Below are positions 24,206 through 34,975 of a stretch of 59,405 bases of DNA, one piece after another. The DNA comes from an uncultured Pelagibacteraceae bacterium (GTDB lineage: Bacteria > Pseudomonadota > Alphaproteobacteria > Pelagibacterales > Pelagibacteraceae). The stretch is from the NCBI GenBank assembly GCA_902611405.1, contig CACLZL010000008.1, positions 1 through 59,405 of the forward strand, read 5' to 3'. How positions within the stretch are numbered: the first letter of the stretch is position 1; every line of letters begins with the position of its first letter. The translations under genes and the position numbers were made by a program. The notes under the pieces are model-generated. The model was given only the letters and a program-made list of their open reading frames with translations, had not been told where the DNA came from and did not search any database.

Positions 24206-25636
24206 ATGAAAGTTACAGTAGAAAATAAAAAGGGTTTAAATAAAGATCTTAAAATTTTTATCGATAAAGAGACAATGAACTCTTATATGGATGAAAAATA
24301 TGAAGAGATCAAAGGTAGTGTAAATCTTAAAGGATTTAGACCTGGTAAAGTTCCAAAAGAAATTTTAAAAAGACAATTTGGTAAAGCTGTTTTTGGAGAA
24401 GTTTTAGATAAAGTTTTAAAAGAAACATCAACTAAAGCACTAGAAGAAAAAAAGATTAAACCAGCCGGTCAACCAAAACTTGACCTAAAGACTTATGGTG
24501 AAGATAAAGATCTTGAGTATGTTTTATCAGTTACAGAGCTACCAAAAGTAGAAATTAAATCTTTAGAAAATATTAAATTTGACGAATACACTGTTAAAAT
24601 TGACGAGAGTGAGACTGATAAAAGAATAGAAGAAATAGCAAAAAACCAACCAAATTTTAAGGAAGTAAGCCCTGATACAAAAGCTAAAAAAGGTGATTTA
24701 GTCTCTTTAGACTATAAAGCTACAGTTGATGGTAAGGACTTTAAAGGAAGCGAAGGAAAGAACACTCAGCTAACTTTAGGTAAAGATTTATTCCTAAAAG
24801 GATTTGATGAACAATTGATCGGAGTAAAGAAAGACGATGAAAAAATTGTAGAGGCAACCTTGCCAGAAAATTTCCCTGAAAAAGAATTAATAAATAAAAA
24901 GGCTAAATTCAATTGCAAGATTTTAAGTGTTAAGCAATCAGAAGAAGTAAAAATTGATGATGATTTTGCAAAAAATTTAGGAGCAAAAGATTTAAAAGAT
25001 TTAAAAACCCTAATTTCAAAACAAATTAACGATGAGTATAAAAATTCCTTAGATCAATTATCTAAAAAACAAATTTTAAAAGAAATAGAAAAAATTAAGG
25101 TAGACGAAGTTCCAGAAAATTTAGTTGAAGAAGAAGTAAAAATTCTTTCTCAAGGCATGCAAGAAGAAGAAGCTAAGAAAAATAAAAAAAATTTTGAAGA
25201 AAAAGCAAAAACAAGAATTAAAACTGGATTAATTTTAAATGAGTTTGGTGAAAAAAATCAAATAAAAGTTACAGAACAAGAAGTTCAAGCTGAAGTACAA
25301 AAACAACTAAGAATGATGCCTGGACAAGAAAAAATGGTTTTGGATTTTTATCAAAAAAATCCTTCTGCATTAGCAAGCCTCAGGGGAACAGTATATGAGG
25401 AAAAAATTCTAAATTCGATAAAAGAAAAAGGTAAAGCTAATAAAAAAGAAATCTCAAAAGAAGAAGCGGAAAAGATTTTAAAAGATACTCATAAACATGA
25501 CCATAGCCATGTTGAAGAAAAAAAGGAAATCAAGAAAAAATCATCCACAACATCCTCTAAAGAAAAAAAAACAGTAACTAAAAAGGCAAAATCAAAGTCA
25601 GCGGCCAAAAAGACAAAAAAAGTTAGCAAAAAGTAA
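24206..25636 (+). CDS. tig: Trigger factor, ribosome-associated chaperone
   Basis: A 476-residue peptidyl-prolyl isomerase chaperone that binds nascent chains at the ribosome exit. Residues 1-115 form the ribosome-binding domain with [17 protein letters not shown] containing the ribosome-docking loop; a PPIase domain follows (about 150-240, with [13 protein letters not shown]), then the helical arms. The last 50 residues are a Lys/Ser-rich tail with HKHDHSH, longer than in E. coli. It lies only 10 bases after tRNA-Leu, leaving no room for its own promoter, and heads tig-clpP-clpX-lon, a common order. Confidence 0.97.
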   Translation: MKVTVENKKGLNKDLKIFIDKETMNSYMDEKYEEIKGSVNLKGFRPGKVPKEILKRQFGKAVFGEVLDKVLKETSTKALEEKKIKPAGQPKLDLKTYGEDKDLEYVLSVTELPKVEIKSLENIKFDEYTVKIDESETDKRIEEIAKNQPNFKEVSPDTKAKKGDLVSLDYKATVDGKDFKGSEGKNTQLTLGKDLFLKGFDEQLIGVKKDDEKIVEATLPENFPEKELINKKAKFNCKILSVKQSEEVKIDDDFAKNLGAKDLKDLKTLISKQINDEYKNSLDQLSKKQILKEIEKIKVDEVPENLVEEEVKILSQGMQEEEAKKNKKNFEEKAKTRIKTGLILNEFGEKNQIKVTEQEVQAEVQKQLRMMPGQEKMVLDFYQKNPSALASLRGTVYEEKILNSIKEKGKANKKEISKEEAEKILKDTHKHDHSHVEEKKEIKKKSSTTSSKEKKTVTKKAKSKSAAKKTKKVSKK

Positions 25637-25668
25637 TCTCAAGTTGTATAAGTAGTACGAATCAACTT

Positions 25669-26280
25669 ATGACAACAAAATTATCAGATTATATGAGCAA
25701 TCTTGTACCAATGGTTGTTGAACAATCAAGCAAAGGGGAAAGAGCTTATGATATTTACTCAAGACTCTTAAAAGAAAGGATTATTTTTTTAACTGGTCAA
25801 ATCAATGACAATGTTGCTTCTTTAGTTACTGCACAATTATTATTTTTAGAAGCTGAAGATCCAAAAAAAGAAATTTATTTATATATAAATAGCCCAGGAG
25901 GCTTAGTTACTGCTGGTTTAGGAATCTATGATACAATGCAATATATTAAACCTGATATTTCTACTTTATGTATTGGTCAAGCCGCATCAATGGGTTCTTT
26001 TTTGCTTTCAGCAGGAACCAAAGGAAAAAGATTTTCATTACCAAATTCAAGAATAATGGTTCACCAACCATCCGCAGGCTTTCAAGGTCAAGCAACCGAT
26101 ATTGAAATTCATGCAAACGAGGTTTTATCTTTAAAAAAAAGATTAAATGAAATTTATTCAAAACATACCGGTAAAAGTGTTGATGAAATTAAATCTGCTC
26201 TTGAAAGAGATAATTTTATGACAGCAGATGTCGCACAATCTTTTGGTCTTATTGATGAAGTAGTAGAAAAAAGATCTTAA
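25669..26280 (+). CDS. clpP: ATP-dependent Clp protease proteolytic subunit
   Basis: ClpP forms the double-heptamer protease chamber working with ClpX or ClpA. At 203 residues the catalytic triad maps to S107 (QAASMGS), H132 (MVHQPS) and D181. A short N-terminal propeptide is likely. AAGTTG (25641-25646) and CAACTT (25663-25668) could pair into a stem ending exactly at the ATG, which may restrict translation initiation. It is 32 bases after tig and followed by clpX after 92 bases. Confidence 0.98.
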   Translation: MTTKLSDYMSNLVPMVVEQSSKGERAYDIYSRLLKERIIFLTGQINDNVASLVTAQLLFLEAEDPKKEIYLYINSPGGLVTAGLGIYDTMQYIKPDISTLCIGQAASMGSFLLSAGTKGKRFSLPNSRIMVHQPSAGFQGQATDIEIHANEVLSLKKRLNEIYSKHTGKSVDEIKSALERDNFMTADVAQSFGLIDEVVEKRS

Positions 26281-26372
26281 TATACAATATATAGAGTCAA
26301 TATTAATAGAAACTTGATTAGTATGAGTCTTCTATAATAAAGTAATTAAACTGATTCGTTAAAAAAATTAAA

Positions 26373-27641
26373 ATGACTACAAACAATAAAAATATCCTTT
26401 ACTGTTCTTTTTGTGGCAAAAGTCAACATGAGGTAAGAAAGTTAATTGCTGGTCCAACCGTGTTTATTTGTGATGAATGCGTTGAACTATGTATGGATAT
26501 TATCAAAGAGGAAAGCAAAGATACCTTTGTAAAACATCAAGACGGACTTCCTTCTCCTAAAGAAATTTGTACAGTTTTAGATGATTATGTTATTGGTCAA
26601 ACACATGCGAAAAAAGTTTTATCAGTTGCTGTGCACAATCATTATAAAAGATTAAATTACGAAACTAAAACAAGTAAAAATGTAGAATTATCAAAATCTA
26701 ATATACTTCTAGTAGGTCCTACAGGTTGTGGTAAAACACTACTTGCACAAACACTTGCTAGAATTTTAGATGTTCCATTTACAATGGCAGACGCAACAAC
26801 TTTAACAGAGGCAGGTTATGTTGGTGAAGACGTTGAAAATATTATTTTAAAATTATTACAAGCTTCAGATTACAATGTCGAAAAAGCTCAAAGAGGAATA
26901 GTTTATATCGATGAGGTTGATAAAATAAGTAGAAAGTCTGAAAATCCATCAATAACTAGAGATGTTTCTGGAGAAGGCGTTCAGCAAGCACTTCTTAAAA
27001 TAATGGAGGGAACTGTTGCTAGCGTACCACCACAAGGAGGAAGAAAACATCCTCAACAAGAATTTTTACAAGTAGATACTACAAACATATTATTTATTTG
27101 TGGAGGAGCTTTTGCTGGACTTGATAAAATAATTTCTCAACGAGACAAAGGTACTTCTATTGGTTTTGGTGCAGATGTTAAAAATACACAAGATAAGAAA
27201 ACTGGTGAATGGATGAAAGGTCTAGAGCCAGAAGATTTGTTGAAATTCGGATTAATACCAGAATTTATAGGAAGACTTCCGATGATTGCAACACTTGAAG
27301 ATCTAGATGAAAAATCTTTAATTAAAATATTGCAAGAACCAAAAAATTCCTTAACAAAACAATATCAAGAGCTGTTTAAATTGGATGGAGCTAAACTTAT
27401 ATTTAAAGAAAATGCCTTGAAAGAAATTGCGCAAAAAGCGATTAGTAAAAAAACTGGAGCAAGGGGTTTAAGATCTATATTAGAGAATATTCTGTTAAAG
27501 ACTATGTATGATTTACCTAGTCAAGAAAATATTGAAGAGGTTATAATTGATGCTAGTGCAGCAAAAGGGCAATCTCAACCAATTTTAGTTCACACTAAGA
27601 CTGATAACAAATCTAAGACAAATAAGACAACAGCGGCTTAA
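26373..27641 (+). CDS. clpX: Clp protease ATP-binding unfoldase
   Basis: ClpX recognises, unfolds and feeds substrates to ClpP. The 422 residues contain the N-terminal zinc finger (C11, C14, C33, C36), Walker A GPTGCGKT, Walker B IDEVDK, and the RGVQQALL/IGF regions typical of pore and ClpP contacts. The C-terminal sensor-2 helix KTGARGLRS is present. A TATAAT at 26333-26338 without a good -35 lies in the 92-base gap before it, so it may have an additional internal promoter. Confidence 0.98.
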   Translation: MTTNNKNILYCSFCGKSQHEVRKLIAGPTVFICDECVELCMDIIKEESKDTFVKHQDGLPSPKEICTVLDDYVIGQTHAKKVLSVAVHNHYKRLNYETKTSKNVELSKSNILLVGPTGCGKTLLAQTLARILDVPFTMADATTLTEAGYVGEDVENIILKLLQASDYNVEKAQRGIVYIDEVDKISRKSENPSITRDVSGEGVQQALLKIMEGTVASVPPQGGRKHPQQEFLQVDTTNILFICGGAFAGLDKIISQRDKGTSIGFGADVKNTQDKKTGEWMKGLEPEDLLKFGLIPEFIGRLPMIATLEDLDEKSLIKILQEPKNSLTKQYQELFKLDGAKLIFKENALKEIAQKAISKKTGARGLRSILENILLKTMYDLPSQENIEEVIIDASAAKGQSQPILVHTKTDNKSKTNKTTAA

Positions 27642-27684
27642 TATCCTTAATAAGGAATAAAAACCTATTGCATTATAAAATATA

Positions 27685-27709
27685 ATATCCATATTATGAT
27701 TATGGATAT
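27685..27709. repeat. Inverted repeat spanning the lon start codons
   Basis: ATATCCATA (27685-27693) and TATGGATAT (27701-27709) are perfect 9-base inverted arms around seven bases. Both possible lon starts (27696 and 27702) fall in the loop or the right arm. As RNA it would hide the start; as DNA it overlaps a TATAAT (27681-27686) and could be an operator. Confidence 0.5.
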
Positions 27710-30080
27710 CAAAATAACATTACCTTTATTACCTCTTAGAGACATAGTGGTCTTTCCGAGTATGGTAATACCATTATTTGTTGGAAGAGATAAATCAATC
27801 TCAGCATTAAATGAAGTAATGAAAAAAGATAAAAAAATCATTTTAGTAACTCAGAAAAATTCTGAAATTGATGACCCAAAAAAAACAGATATTTTTATGT
27901 ATGGTTGTGAGGGCAACATTTTGCAATTATTAAAATTACCCGATGGCACAGTTAAAGTTTTAGTTGAGGGAATTAAGAGAATCAAAATTTTAGATTTCAA
28001 AGATAACGAAAAATTTATTAATTGTGATTACACATATTATAATGATCTTTTGTCAAAAGATGAAGATCTATCCCCTCTAGCTGCTACAGCTTTAAGACGT
28101 TTAGAAAAATTAACCTCAATAAATAAAAAAATATCTAGCGAAATCATAAATAATATTAAGCAATTAAAAGATCCTTCTCAAATTGCAGATAATATAGCAT
28201 CTCATATAACTGCAACTATTTCAGAAAAACAGCAAATCTTTGAAACAGTAGATGTAAAAAAAAGACTAAATGCAATTATTAAGATTATGGAGAATGAGAC
28301 AAGTATTATTGGTGTAGAAAAAAGAATTAGAGGAAGGGTTAAAACCCAAATGGAGAAAACTCAAAGAGAATATTATTTAAACGAACAATTAAAAGCAATT
28401 CAAAAAGAATTGGGTGAAATTGAAGATGGAAAAGATGAGACAACCAGTCTAAACAAGGCAATAATTAAAGCAAAGATGCCTAAAGAGGTAGAAAAAAAAT
28501 GCTTGCAAGAATTAAAGAAATTAAAAAATATGAGTCCAATGTCAGCTGAAGCTACTGTTGTAAGAAATTACCTAGATTGGATGACAGACTTACCTTGGCA
28601 TAAAAAAAGTGAAGTCGATATAAATTTAACAAAAGCTTTAAATATCTTAGACAAAGATCATTTTGGATTGGAAAAAGTAAAAGAGAGAATTATCGAATTT
28701 TTAGCTGTTCAAAAAAGAATGGAAAAAATTAAAGGTCCAATTTTATGCTTAGTAGGACCACCAGGCGTAGGAAAAACTTCTTTAGGTAAATCAATAGCTA
28801 AAGCTACTAATAGAGAATTTGTTAGAATGTCCGTCGGTGGTATGAGAGATGAAGCGGAAATAAGGGGCCATAGAAGAACCTATATCGGATCACTTCCTGG
28901 AAAAATTATTCAAATGATGAAAAAAGCGGGTACAAAAAACCCTTTAATTTTGTTAGATGAAATTGATAAAATTGGAAATGATTATAGAGGAGATCCCTCG
29001 TCAGCTTTATTGGAAGCTTTAGATCCAGAGCAAAATACAACATTTAACGATCACTATTTGGAAGTTGATTATGATTTGTCTGATGTAATGTTTGTTACAA
29101 CTGCTAATACTTTAAATATTTTGCCTCCTTTATTGGATAGAATGGAAGTAATTAGGTTAGCTGGGTATACAGAGGACGAAAAAATAAGCATTGCTAACAA
29201 ATTTTTGTTACCGAAACAAATTAAAGATAACGGTGTAAAAGAAAAAGAAATGAAGATGGATGAAGATTTAATTAAAGAAGTGATTAGAGGATATACAAAA
29301 GAGTCAGGAGTGAGAAATCTTGAGAGAGAAATTTCTAAACTTGCTAGAAAAGTTGTAAAAAAAATAGTTTCTGGAGAAGAAAAAGAAGTTGAAATAAATA
29401 ATAGAAATTTATCAGAATTTTTAGGCGTACCCAAATTTAAGTTTGGAGAACTAGAAACTGAGAACAGAGTTGGAATTGTTACTGGTCTTGCATGGACAGA
29501 GTACGGTGGAGAAATATTAAAGATAGAAACAGTAACAATGCCAGGCAAAGGAAGAATGCAAATTACAGGTAAGTTAGGAGATGTTATGCAAGAATCAGTT
29601 AAGGCTGCTAAATCTTTTGTAAGATCAAAATGCCTTGAGTATGGTATTATTCCACCTATATTTGAAAAGAAAGATTTCCATATTCATGTTCCTGAGGGCG
29701 CAACACCAAAAGATGGTCCATCAGCTGGTATTGGAATGGTTACATCTATTGTTTCCTCTATCACTAACATTTCTGTGAGAAGAGATGTAGCTATGACTGG
29801 TGAAGTAACTTTAACTGGACAAGTACTACCTATTGGAGGATTAAAAGAAAAATTATTAGCAGCACATAGAGCAGGAATTAAAGAAGTTTTAATTCCTAAA
29901 GAAAATGAAAAAGATCTAGTTGATATGCCCAAAAAAATAATTGATGATATCAAAATCACACCAGTAGAATATGCTGATCAAGTTATTAAAATTGCATTGA
30001 CAAAGGAACTTAAACCAACAGAGTGGGTTGAGGTGGATATATCAAAAAAAGACGATAAATCTCAAGCTAGTATTCAATAA
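27696..30080 (+). CDS. lon: ATP-dependent Lon protease
   Basis: A 794-residue single-chain AAA+ protease degrading misfolded and regulatory proteins. The LON substrate-binding domain occupies about residues 1-200, Walker A GPPGVGKTS follows near 355, Walker B LLDEIDK next, and the C-terminal Ser-Lys dyad is S676 (DGPSAGIG) with K719 in GGLKEKLLA. Two ATGs six bases apart are possible starts; MDIKITLP (27702) fits family N-termini as well as the first. A 9-base inverted repeat covers this start region. Confidence 0.97.
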   Translation: MIMDIKITLPLLPLRDIVVFPSMVIPLFVGRDKSISALNEVMKKDKKIILVTQKNSEIDDPKKTDIFMYGCEGNILQLLKLPDGTVKVLVEGIKRIKILDFKDNEKFINCDYTYYNDLLSKDEDLSPLAATALRRLEKLTSINKKISSEIINNIKQLKDPSQIADNIASHITATISEKQQIFETVDVKKRLNAIIKIMENETSIIGVEKRIRGRVKTQMEKTQREYYLNEQLKAIQKELGEIEDGKDETTSLNKAIIKAKMPKEVEKKCLQELKKLKNMSPMSAEATVVRNYLDWMTDLPWHKKSEVDINLTKALNILDKDHFGLEKVKERIIEFLAVQKRMEKIKGPILCLVGPPGVGKTSLGKSIAKATNREFVRMSVGGMRDEAEIRGHRRTYIGSLPGKIIQMMKKAGTKNPLILLDEIDKIGNDYRGDPSSALLEALDPEQNTTFNDHYLEVDYDLSDVMFVTTANTLNILPPLLDRMEVIRLAGYTEDEKISIANKFLLPKQIKDNGVKEKEMKMDEDLIKEVIRGYTKESGVRNLEREISKLARKVVKKIVSGEEKEVEINNRNLSEFLGVPKFKFGELETENRVGIVTGLAWTEYGGEILKIETVTMPGKGRMQITGKLGDVMQESVKAAKSFVRSKCLEYGIIPPIFEKKDFHIHVPEGATPKDGPSAGIGMVTSIVSSITNISVRRDVAMTGEVTLTGQVLPIGGLKEKLLAAHRAGIKEVLIPKENEKDLVDMPKKIIDDIKITPVEYADQVIKIALTKELKPTEWVEVDISKKDDKSQASIQ

Positions 30081-30087
30081 TAATTAA

Positions 30088-30116
30088 TTTACATTATTTA
30101 AGTGTTGATGTAATAA
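30088..30116 (+). promoter_or_regulatory. Promoter of tRNA-Val and tRNA-Asp
   Basis: TTTACA (30088-30093), 17 bases, TAATAA (30111-30116). The predicted start is about seven bases before tRNA-Val. It lies entirely in the 49-base gap after lon. Confidence 0.55.
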
Positions 30117-30129
30117 GTAGCCTTGTTTT

Positions 30130-30205
30130 GGGCGGTTAGCTCAGTTGGTAGAGCATCTCGTTTACACCGAGGGGGTCAAAGGTTCGAGTCCTTTACTGCC
30201 CACCA
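30130..30205 (+). tRNA. tRNA-Val (anticodon UAC)
   Basis: A 76-base tRNA with encoded CCA. Acceptor arms GGGCGGT/ACTGCCC pair with one G-U, the D-arm is GCTCAGTTGGTAGAGC, the anticodon loop TTTACAC carries TAC, and the T-arm holds GGTTCGAGTCC. Twelve bases separate it from tRNA-Asp, so both come from one precursor. Confidence 0.97.
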
Positions 30206-30217
30206 AAACTTTAAAGT

Positions 30218-30294
30218 GGGGGTGTAGCTCAGTTGGTTAGAGCGATCGCCTGTCACGCGATAGGTCGAGGGTTCGAGTCCCTTCACTCCCGCCA
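30218..30294 (+). tRNA. tRNA-Asp (anticodon GUC)
   Basis: A 77-base tRNA with encoded CCA. Acceptor arms GGGGGTG/CACTCCC pair with one G-U, discriminator G (usual for tRNA-Asp), D-arm GCTCAGTTGGTTAGAGC, anticodon stem ATCGC/GCGAT around CTGTCAC with GTC, and a standard T-arm. It is followed by 87 bases before nuoA. Confidence 0.97.
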
Positions 30295-30346
30295 CTTTTC
30301 ACTAATTTTGCATGTTTATATCAATTAAAATGTGACTTATCTTCCC

Positions 30347-30374
30347 TTCAACATCAGTTAAAAACTGATATATA
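30347..30374 (+). promoter_or_regulatory. Possible nuoA promoter with palindromic spacer
   Basis: TTCAAC (30347-30352) and TATATA (30369-30374) enclose a perfect inverted repeat ATCAGTT-AAA-AACTGAT (30353-30369) as spacer. The predicted start falls on or next to the nuoA ATG at 30382, so the mRNA would be leaderless. The repeat could alternatively be a simple hairpin in a longer transcript. Confidence 0.35.
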
Positions 30375-30381
30375 GATTTCC

Positions 30382-30750
30382 ATGTTATCTGATTTTTTAA
30401 AAGATTACTTACCGATAATCATATTTTTAGTCTTAGCTCTAGGGTTAAGTTGTGCTTTTGTAGTAGTAAACTTTATTTTATCACCAAAAAGACCTGATCC
30501 TGAAAAACTTTCAGCTTATGAATGTGGTTTTGAACCATTTCAAGATTCAAGAATGGAATTTGATGTTAGGTTTTATTTAGTTGCAATTCTATTTATTATT
30601 TTTGATTTAGAGATAGCATTTTTATTTCCATGGGCAATATCTCTAGGAAATATTGGATTATTAGGTTTTTCATCAATGATGATTTTTCTATTCATACTTA
30701 CAATAGGTTTTATTTATGAATGGAAAAAAGGTGCTTTAGACTGGGAATAA
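30382..30750 (+). CDS. nuoA: NADH-quinone oxidoreductase subunit A
   Basis: A 122-residue membrane subunit of respiratory complex I with three membrane segments. The loop [21 protein letters not shown] contains the conserved Cys near the quinone cavity, and [14 protein letters not shown] the conserved acidic pair in the second segment. It is the first of fourteen consecutive nuo genes in the standard alphaproteobacterial order. No Shine-Dalgarno is visible; an inverted repeat lies just upstream. Confidence 0.97.
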   Translation: MLSDFLKDYLPIIIFLVLALGLSCAFVVVNFILSPKRPDPEKLSAYECGFEPFQDSRMEFDVRFYLVAILFIIFDLEIAFLFPWAISLGNIGLLGFSSMMIFLFILTIGFIYEWKKGALDWE

Positions 30751-30763
30751 ATTATAAATCATA

Positions 30764-31279
30764 ATGAACAATAAAATAGAAAAAGTTCCTGAGGAATTTA
30801 AACAACTTGCAGAAGATTTTAGTAAGAATGGTTTTATAACTACTTCTTTAGATAATTTAATTAATTGGTCAAGATCAGGATCACTTCACTGGATGACTTT
30901 TGGTTTAGCATGTTGTGCAGTTGAAATGATGCAAACAGCAATGCCAAGATATGATTTAGAGAGATTTGGTGCTGCACCAAGAGGATCACCTAGACAATCA
31001 GACGTTATGATAGTTGCAGGAACATTAACCAATAAAATGGCTCCAGCTTTAAGAAAAGTTTATGACCAGATGCCTGAACCAAGGTATGTAATTTCAATGG
31101 GTAGTTGTGCAAATGGAGGTGGTTATTATCATTATTCTTATTCAGTTGTTAGAGGTTGTGATCGTATTGTTCCAGTGGATGTTTACGTTCCAGGATGTCC
31201 ACCATCAGCAGAGGCATTATTATATGGAATACTTCAATTACAGAAAAAAATTAGAAAAAAAGGATCTTTTATTAGATAG
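30764..31279 (+). CDS. nuoB: NADH-quinone oxidoreductase subunit B
   Basis: The 171-residue peripheral subunit holding terminal [4Fe-4S] cluster N2, which passes electrons to quinone. Ligands are C50 and C51 (LACCAVEMM), C115 (GSCANGGG) and C145 ([10 protein letters not shown]). It starts 13 bases after nuoA. A same-direction overlapping ORF in another frame (31107-31316) is a shadow. Confidence 0.98.
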   Translation: MNNKIEKVPEEFKQLAEDFSKNGFITTSLDNLINWSRSGSLHWMTFGLACCAVEMMQTAMPRYDLERFGAAPRGSPRQSDVMIVAGTLTNKMAPALRKVYDQMPEPRYVISMGSCANGGGYYHYSYSVVRGCDRIVPVDVYVPGCPPSAEALLYGILQLQKKIRKKGSFIR

Positions 31280-31281
31280 TT

Positions 31282-31887
31282 ATGAAAAGTTTAGAAGATC
31301 TAGAAAAAAAAATTAATTCTGAGTTAACGACAAAAATTAACAATACAGAAATAAAACATAATCAAATTTACATTGAAATAGATAAAGATGATATAATTGA
31401 TGTAGCAATATTTTTAAAAACAAATCAGAATACAAAATTCAGGCAACTAATAGATATTACTGTAGTAGATTATCCTGAGAACAATCAAAGATTTGAAGTA
31501 GTATACTTATTTCTAAGTCATGAATTTAATCAAAGATTGATTGTAAAATACCTTATTGCAGAAAATGAAGTTATTCCATCTTTAACTAGTATTTTTCCCT
31601 CAGCAAATTGGATGGAGAGAGAAGTTTTTGATATGTATGGTGTATCTTTTAAAAATCATCCAGATTTAAGAAGAATATTAACTGATTATGGGTTTGAAGG
31701 TCACCCATTAAGAAAAGATTTTCCATTAACTGGTCACTCAGAAGTCAGATATAGCGAAGATCAAAAAAAAGTAATTAGCGAACCAGTAAAGCTTGAGCAA
31801 AATTATAGAAATTTTGATTACGAAAGTCCTTGGGAAGGAACAAAATATATTAAGAGTGAAATTGAGAGTAATGACAAAAAAAATTAA
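31282..31887 (+). CDS. nuoC: NADH-quinone oxidoreductase subunit C
   Basis: The 201-residue peripheral subunit of complex I related to the 30-kDa mitochondrial subunit. Visible features are [13 protein letters not shown], the [19 protein letters not shown] core and the [18 protein letters not shown] signature. The gene is separate from nuoD, not fused as in E. coli, and overlaps it by 17 bases. Confidence 0.97.
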   Translation: MKSLEDLEKKINSELTTKINNTEIKHNQIYIEIDKDDIIDVAIFLKTNQNTKFRQLIDITVVDYPENNQRFEVVYLFLSHEFNQRLIVKYLIAENEVIPSLTSIFPSANWMEREVFDMYGVSFKNHPDLRRILTDYGFEGHPLRKDFPLTGHSEVRYSEDQKKVISEPVKLEQNYRNFDYESPWEGTKYIKSEIESNDKKN

Positions 31888-33046
31888 AAATTTAAATCTA
31901 AATTTTGGCCCTCAGCATCCCGCAGCTCATGGTGTTCTCAGATTAATCTTAGAGTTAGATGGTGAAGTAGTTGAAAAAGCAGATCCCCACATCGGTTTAC
32001 TTCATAGAGGAACAGAAAAACTTATAGAAAATAAAACTTATATGCAGGCAGTTCCTTATTTTGATCGTTTAGATTATGTCGCTCCAATGAATCAGGAGCA
32101 TGCTTTCGCACTAGCTGTAGAAAAAATACTTAAAATACATGTACCAATTAGAGCGCAATACATAAGAGTTATATTTTGTGAGATTGGGAGAATCTTAAGT
32201 CATATTTTAAACGTTACAACTCAAGCTCTTGATGTTGGTGCACTAACACCTTCTCTTTGGGGTTTTGAGGAAAGAGAAACTCTAATGACATTTTATGAGA
32301 GAGCCTCTGGATCAAGACTTCATGCAAATTATTTTAGAGCAGGAGGTGTTCATCAAGATCTGCCAAAAGGTTTAGAAGAAGATATCTCAAAATTTTGTGA
32401 AACGTTTCCAAAAATAATAAATGATTTAGAAAGCTTATTAACTGATAATAGAATCTTCAAACAAAGAAATGTTGATATTGGTGTAGTTACAAAAGAAGAC
32501 GCCTTAGATTATTCTTTTTCAGGAGTTATGATTAGAGGATCTGGTGTTCCATGGGATTTAAGAAAATCCCAACCTTATGACTGCTATGAAAGTTTAGACT
32601 TTAAAATTCCAGTTGGAAAAAATGGGGATTGTTATGATAGATATTTATGCAGAATTGAAGAAATGAAAGAAAGTGTTTCAATCATCAAACAATGTCTTGC
32701 TAAAATGGAAAAGGGTCCAATTAAATCATTAGATGGAAAGATTAGCCCACCACCTAAGGCAGAAATCAAACAATCAATGGAAGCTTTAATACATCATTTT
32801 AAACTTTTCACAGAGGGATACAGAGTCCCAAAAGATGAAATTTATACAGCTGTTGAGGCACCAAAAGGAGAATTTGGTGTTTATTTAATATCTGATGGAT
32901 CAAGTAAACCTTACAAATGTAAAATAAGAGCACCAGGATTTTCACATTTACAATCAATGGATTTTCTAATTAAAGGTCATATGTTAGCTGATGTTCCTGC
33001 AGTATTAGGTTCTTTAGATATTGTTTTTGGTGAGGTAGATAGATGA
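31871..33046 (+). CDS. nuoD: NADH-quinone oxidoreductase subunit D
   Basis: The 49-kDa-type subunit (391 residues) forming the quinone site with Nuo[15 protein letters not shown] near the N-terminus supplies the conserved quinone-site His, and the C-terminal DIVFGEVDR ending is characteristic. The frame is open back to 31793, but the ATG at 31871 was chosen because it begins just before the conserved N-terminus and gives the normal family length. It overlaps nuoC by 17 bases and nuoE by four. Confidence 0.97.
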   Translation: MTKKIKNLNLNFGPQHPAAHGVLRLILELDGEVVEKADPHIGLLHRGTEKLIENKTYMQAVPYFDRLDYVAPMNQEHAFALAVEKILKIHVPIRAQYIRVIFCEIGRILSHILNVTTQALDVGALTPSLWGFEERETLMTFYERASGSRLHANYFRAGGVHQDLPKGLEEDISKFCETFPKIINDLESLLTDNRIFKQRNVDIGVVTKEDALDYSFSGVMIRGSGVPWDLRKSQPYDCYESLDFKIPVGKNGDCYDRYLCRIEEMKESVSIIKQCLAKMEKGPIKSLDGKISPPPKAEIKQSMEALIHHFKLFTEGYRVPKDEIYTAVEAPKGEFGVYLISDGSSKPYKCKIRAPGFSHLQSMDFLIKGHMLADVPAVLGSLDIVFGEVDR

Positions 33047-33651
33047 GTTTAAGAAGACCAGCAAAAGATCAGCCAGAAAGATTTGAATTTAATGCTTCAT
33101 CATTAGAAGCTGCAAATGTTATTGTTTCAAAATATCCTGAAGGTAAACAGCAAAGTGCTGTAATGGCTTTACTTTATATTGCTCAAAAACAAAATGATAA
33201 TTGGATACCATTAGCAGCAATGAAATACATCGCTAAGTTTTTAGATATGCCTTATATTAAAGTTTATGAGGTAGCTACTTTTTATACGATGTATAATTTA
33301 TCTCCTGTAGGTAAATACTTTATTCAAGTATGTACAACAACACCCTGCATGATAAGAGGTGCAAATAAATTAGTTGAGGCTTGTAAGGAAAAAATTTCTG
33401 AAAGCGAATGTGAACTATCAAATGACAAAAGCTGTTCTTGGATGGAAGTTGAATGTTTGGGAGCTTGCGTTAATGCTCCAATGATGCAAATTAATGATGA
33501 CTATTATGAAGATTTAGATAAACAAAAAACTTTAGATATTTTAGATAAAATTTTAAACGGAGAAACTCCAAAACCTGGTTCGTACAGAGGAAGGTTAAAT
33601 AATGAACCAGAAAATAACAGAAAAACTTTAATGGATTTAAAAAATGCTTAA
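33043..33651 (+). CDS. nuoE: NADH-quinone oxidoreductase subunit E
   Basis: A 202-residue [2Fe-2S] subunit of the NADH-oxidising module. The thioredoxin-like fold ligands are C97, C102, C138 and C142 (VCTTTPC and ECLGAC). The C-terminal 40 residues beyond the fold are polar and lead to an eight-base overlap with nuoF. Confidence 0.97.
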   Translation: MSLRRPAKDQPERFEFNASSLEAANVIVSKYPEGKQQSAVMALLYIAQKQNDNWIPLAAMKYIAKFLDMPYIKVYEVATFYTMYNLSPVGKYFIQVCTTTPCMIRGANKLVEACKEKISESECELSNDKSCSWMEVECLGACVNAPMMQINDDYYEDLDKQKTLDILDKILNGETPKPGSYRGRLNNEPENNRKTLMDLKNA

Positions 33652-34975
33652 AGATCAAGATAGAATTTTTCAAAATTTATATAATGATAAAGGCTCAGAT
33701 GTGTCTTCATCAAAAGAAAGAGGTGATTGGGTAAATACAAAAGAGATTACCGATAAAGGTAGAGACTGGATAATTAATGAAATTAAAGAATCTCAGTTAA
33801 GAGGTCGAGGTGGGGCAGGATTTCCTACAGGTTTAAAATGGTCATTTGCGCCAAAAGAAGTTGGATCTAGACCACATTACCTAGTTATTAATGGGGATGA
33901 GTCTGAGCCAGGAACTTGTAAAGATAGAGATATTTTAAGATTTGAGCCCCATAAGTTAATAGAAGGTTGTTTAATTGCATCTTATGCAGTGCAAGCACAT
34001 GTTTGTTATATTTATATAAGAGGAGAATATTTTGTTGATGGTCAAAAACTTCAGGCTGCAATAGATGAAGCTTATGAGAAAAAACTCTTAGGTAAAAATG
34101 CAGCAGGTACTGGTTGGGATTTAGATATTTATATTCATTATGGTGCTGGTGCTTATATTTGTGGAGAGGAAACAGCTTTATTAGAAAGTATCGAAGGTAA
34201 AAAAGGACAACCAAGATTAAAACCACCATTCCCTGCTCTAATTGGTCTTTATGGATGTCCAACAATTATTAACAATGTAGAAACTATAGCCGTAGTCCCA
34301 ACAATTCTTAGAAGAGGTGGAAAATGGTTTGCTTCTCTTGGAAGAGAAAAGAATACAGGGACAAAAATATTTTGTATATCTGGAAATGTAAATACTCCGT
34401 GCAATGTTGAGGAAGAAATGAATATTCCTCTAAAAGAATTAATCGAAGTTCATGCAGGTGGTGTTATTGGAGGTTGGGATAATCTTCAAGCAGTTATTCC
34501 TGGTGGTTCATCAATGCCACTAATTCCAAAAGAGAAATGTGAAACATTAACTATGGATTTTGACTCTCTTATGGCAGAGAAAAGTGGTTTAGGAACTGCA
34601 GGTATAGTGGTCATTAATAAAGATCAGGACATAATTAAATGCATGGCAAGAATAGCAAGATTTTATAAACATGAAAGTTGTGGACAATGCACACCATGTA
34701 GAGAGGGTTCTGGTTGGATGTGGAGAATGCTTGAGAGAATGGCAAAAGGAGATGCAACCAAGGATGAGGTGGACATGCTAGGAGATGTTACAAATCAAAT
34801 AGCAGGACACACTATTTGCGCATTTGGGGAAGGTTCATCCTGGCCGGTTCAAGGATTACTTAGACATTTTAAAAAAGAAATTGAGAAAAGAAATAATTTG
34901 GATCCTATTGTTCAAAAGAAAAATAATATTCCATATTTAGTTGATCAACATTTACTAGATAAAAAAAATGCTTAA
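33644..34975 (+). CDS. nuoF: NADH-quinone oxidoreductase subunit F
   Basis: The 443-residue subunit that binds NADH and [17 protein letters not shown] is the NADH-binding loop, [16 protein letters not shown] the FMN-binding loop, and [12 protein letters not shown] with a later Cys in GHTICAFG provide the [4Fe-4S] N3 ligands. It overlaps both nuoE and nuoG by eight bases. The minus-strand ORF inside it is a shadow. Confidence 0.98.
   Translation: MLKDQDRIFQNLYNDKGSDVSSSKERGDWVNTKEITDKGRDWIINEIKESQLRGRGGAGFPTGLKWSFAPKEVGSRPHYLVINGDESEPGTCKDRDILRFEPHKLIEGCLIASYAVQAHVCYIYIRGEYFVDGQKLQAAIDEAYEKKLLGKNAAGTGWDLDIYIHYGAGAYICGEETALLESIEGKKGQPRLKPPFPALIGLYGCPTIINNVETIAVVPTILRRGGKWFASLGREKNTGTKIFCISGNVNTPCNVEEEMNIPLKELIEVHAGGVIGGWDNLQAVIPGGSSMPLIPKEKCETLTMDFDSLMAEKSGLGTAGIVVINKDQDIIKCMARIARFYKHESCGQCTPCREGSGWMWRMLERMAKGDATKDEVDMLGDVTNQIAGHTICAFGEGSSWPVQGLLRHFKKEIEKRNNLDPIVQKKNNIPYLVDQHLLDKKNA

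Noticed and set aside
29069..29548. 159-codon minus-strand ORF opposite lon
   Set aside because: Ser/Phe/Leu-rich shadow of the lon coding frame, with no promoter or ribosome site.
31793..31870. Extended nuoD start
   Set aside because: The 26 extra residues lie within nuoC and precede the conserved N-terminus; the ATG at 31871 gives the usual NuoD length.
33888..34265. 125-codon minus-strand ORF opposite nuoF
   Set aside because: His/Leu/Tyr-rich composition typical of an antisense shadow; nuoF is beyond doubt.
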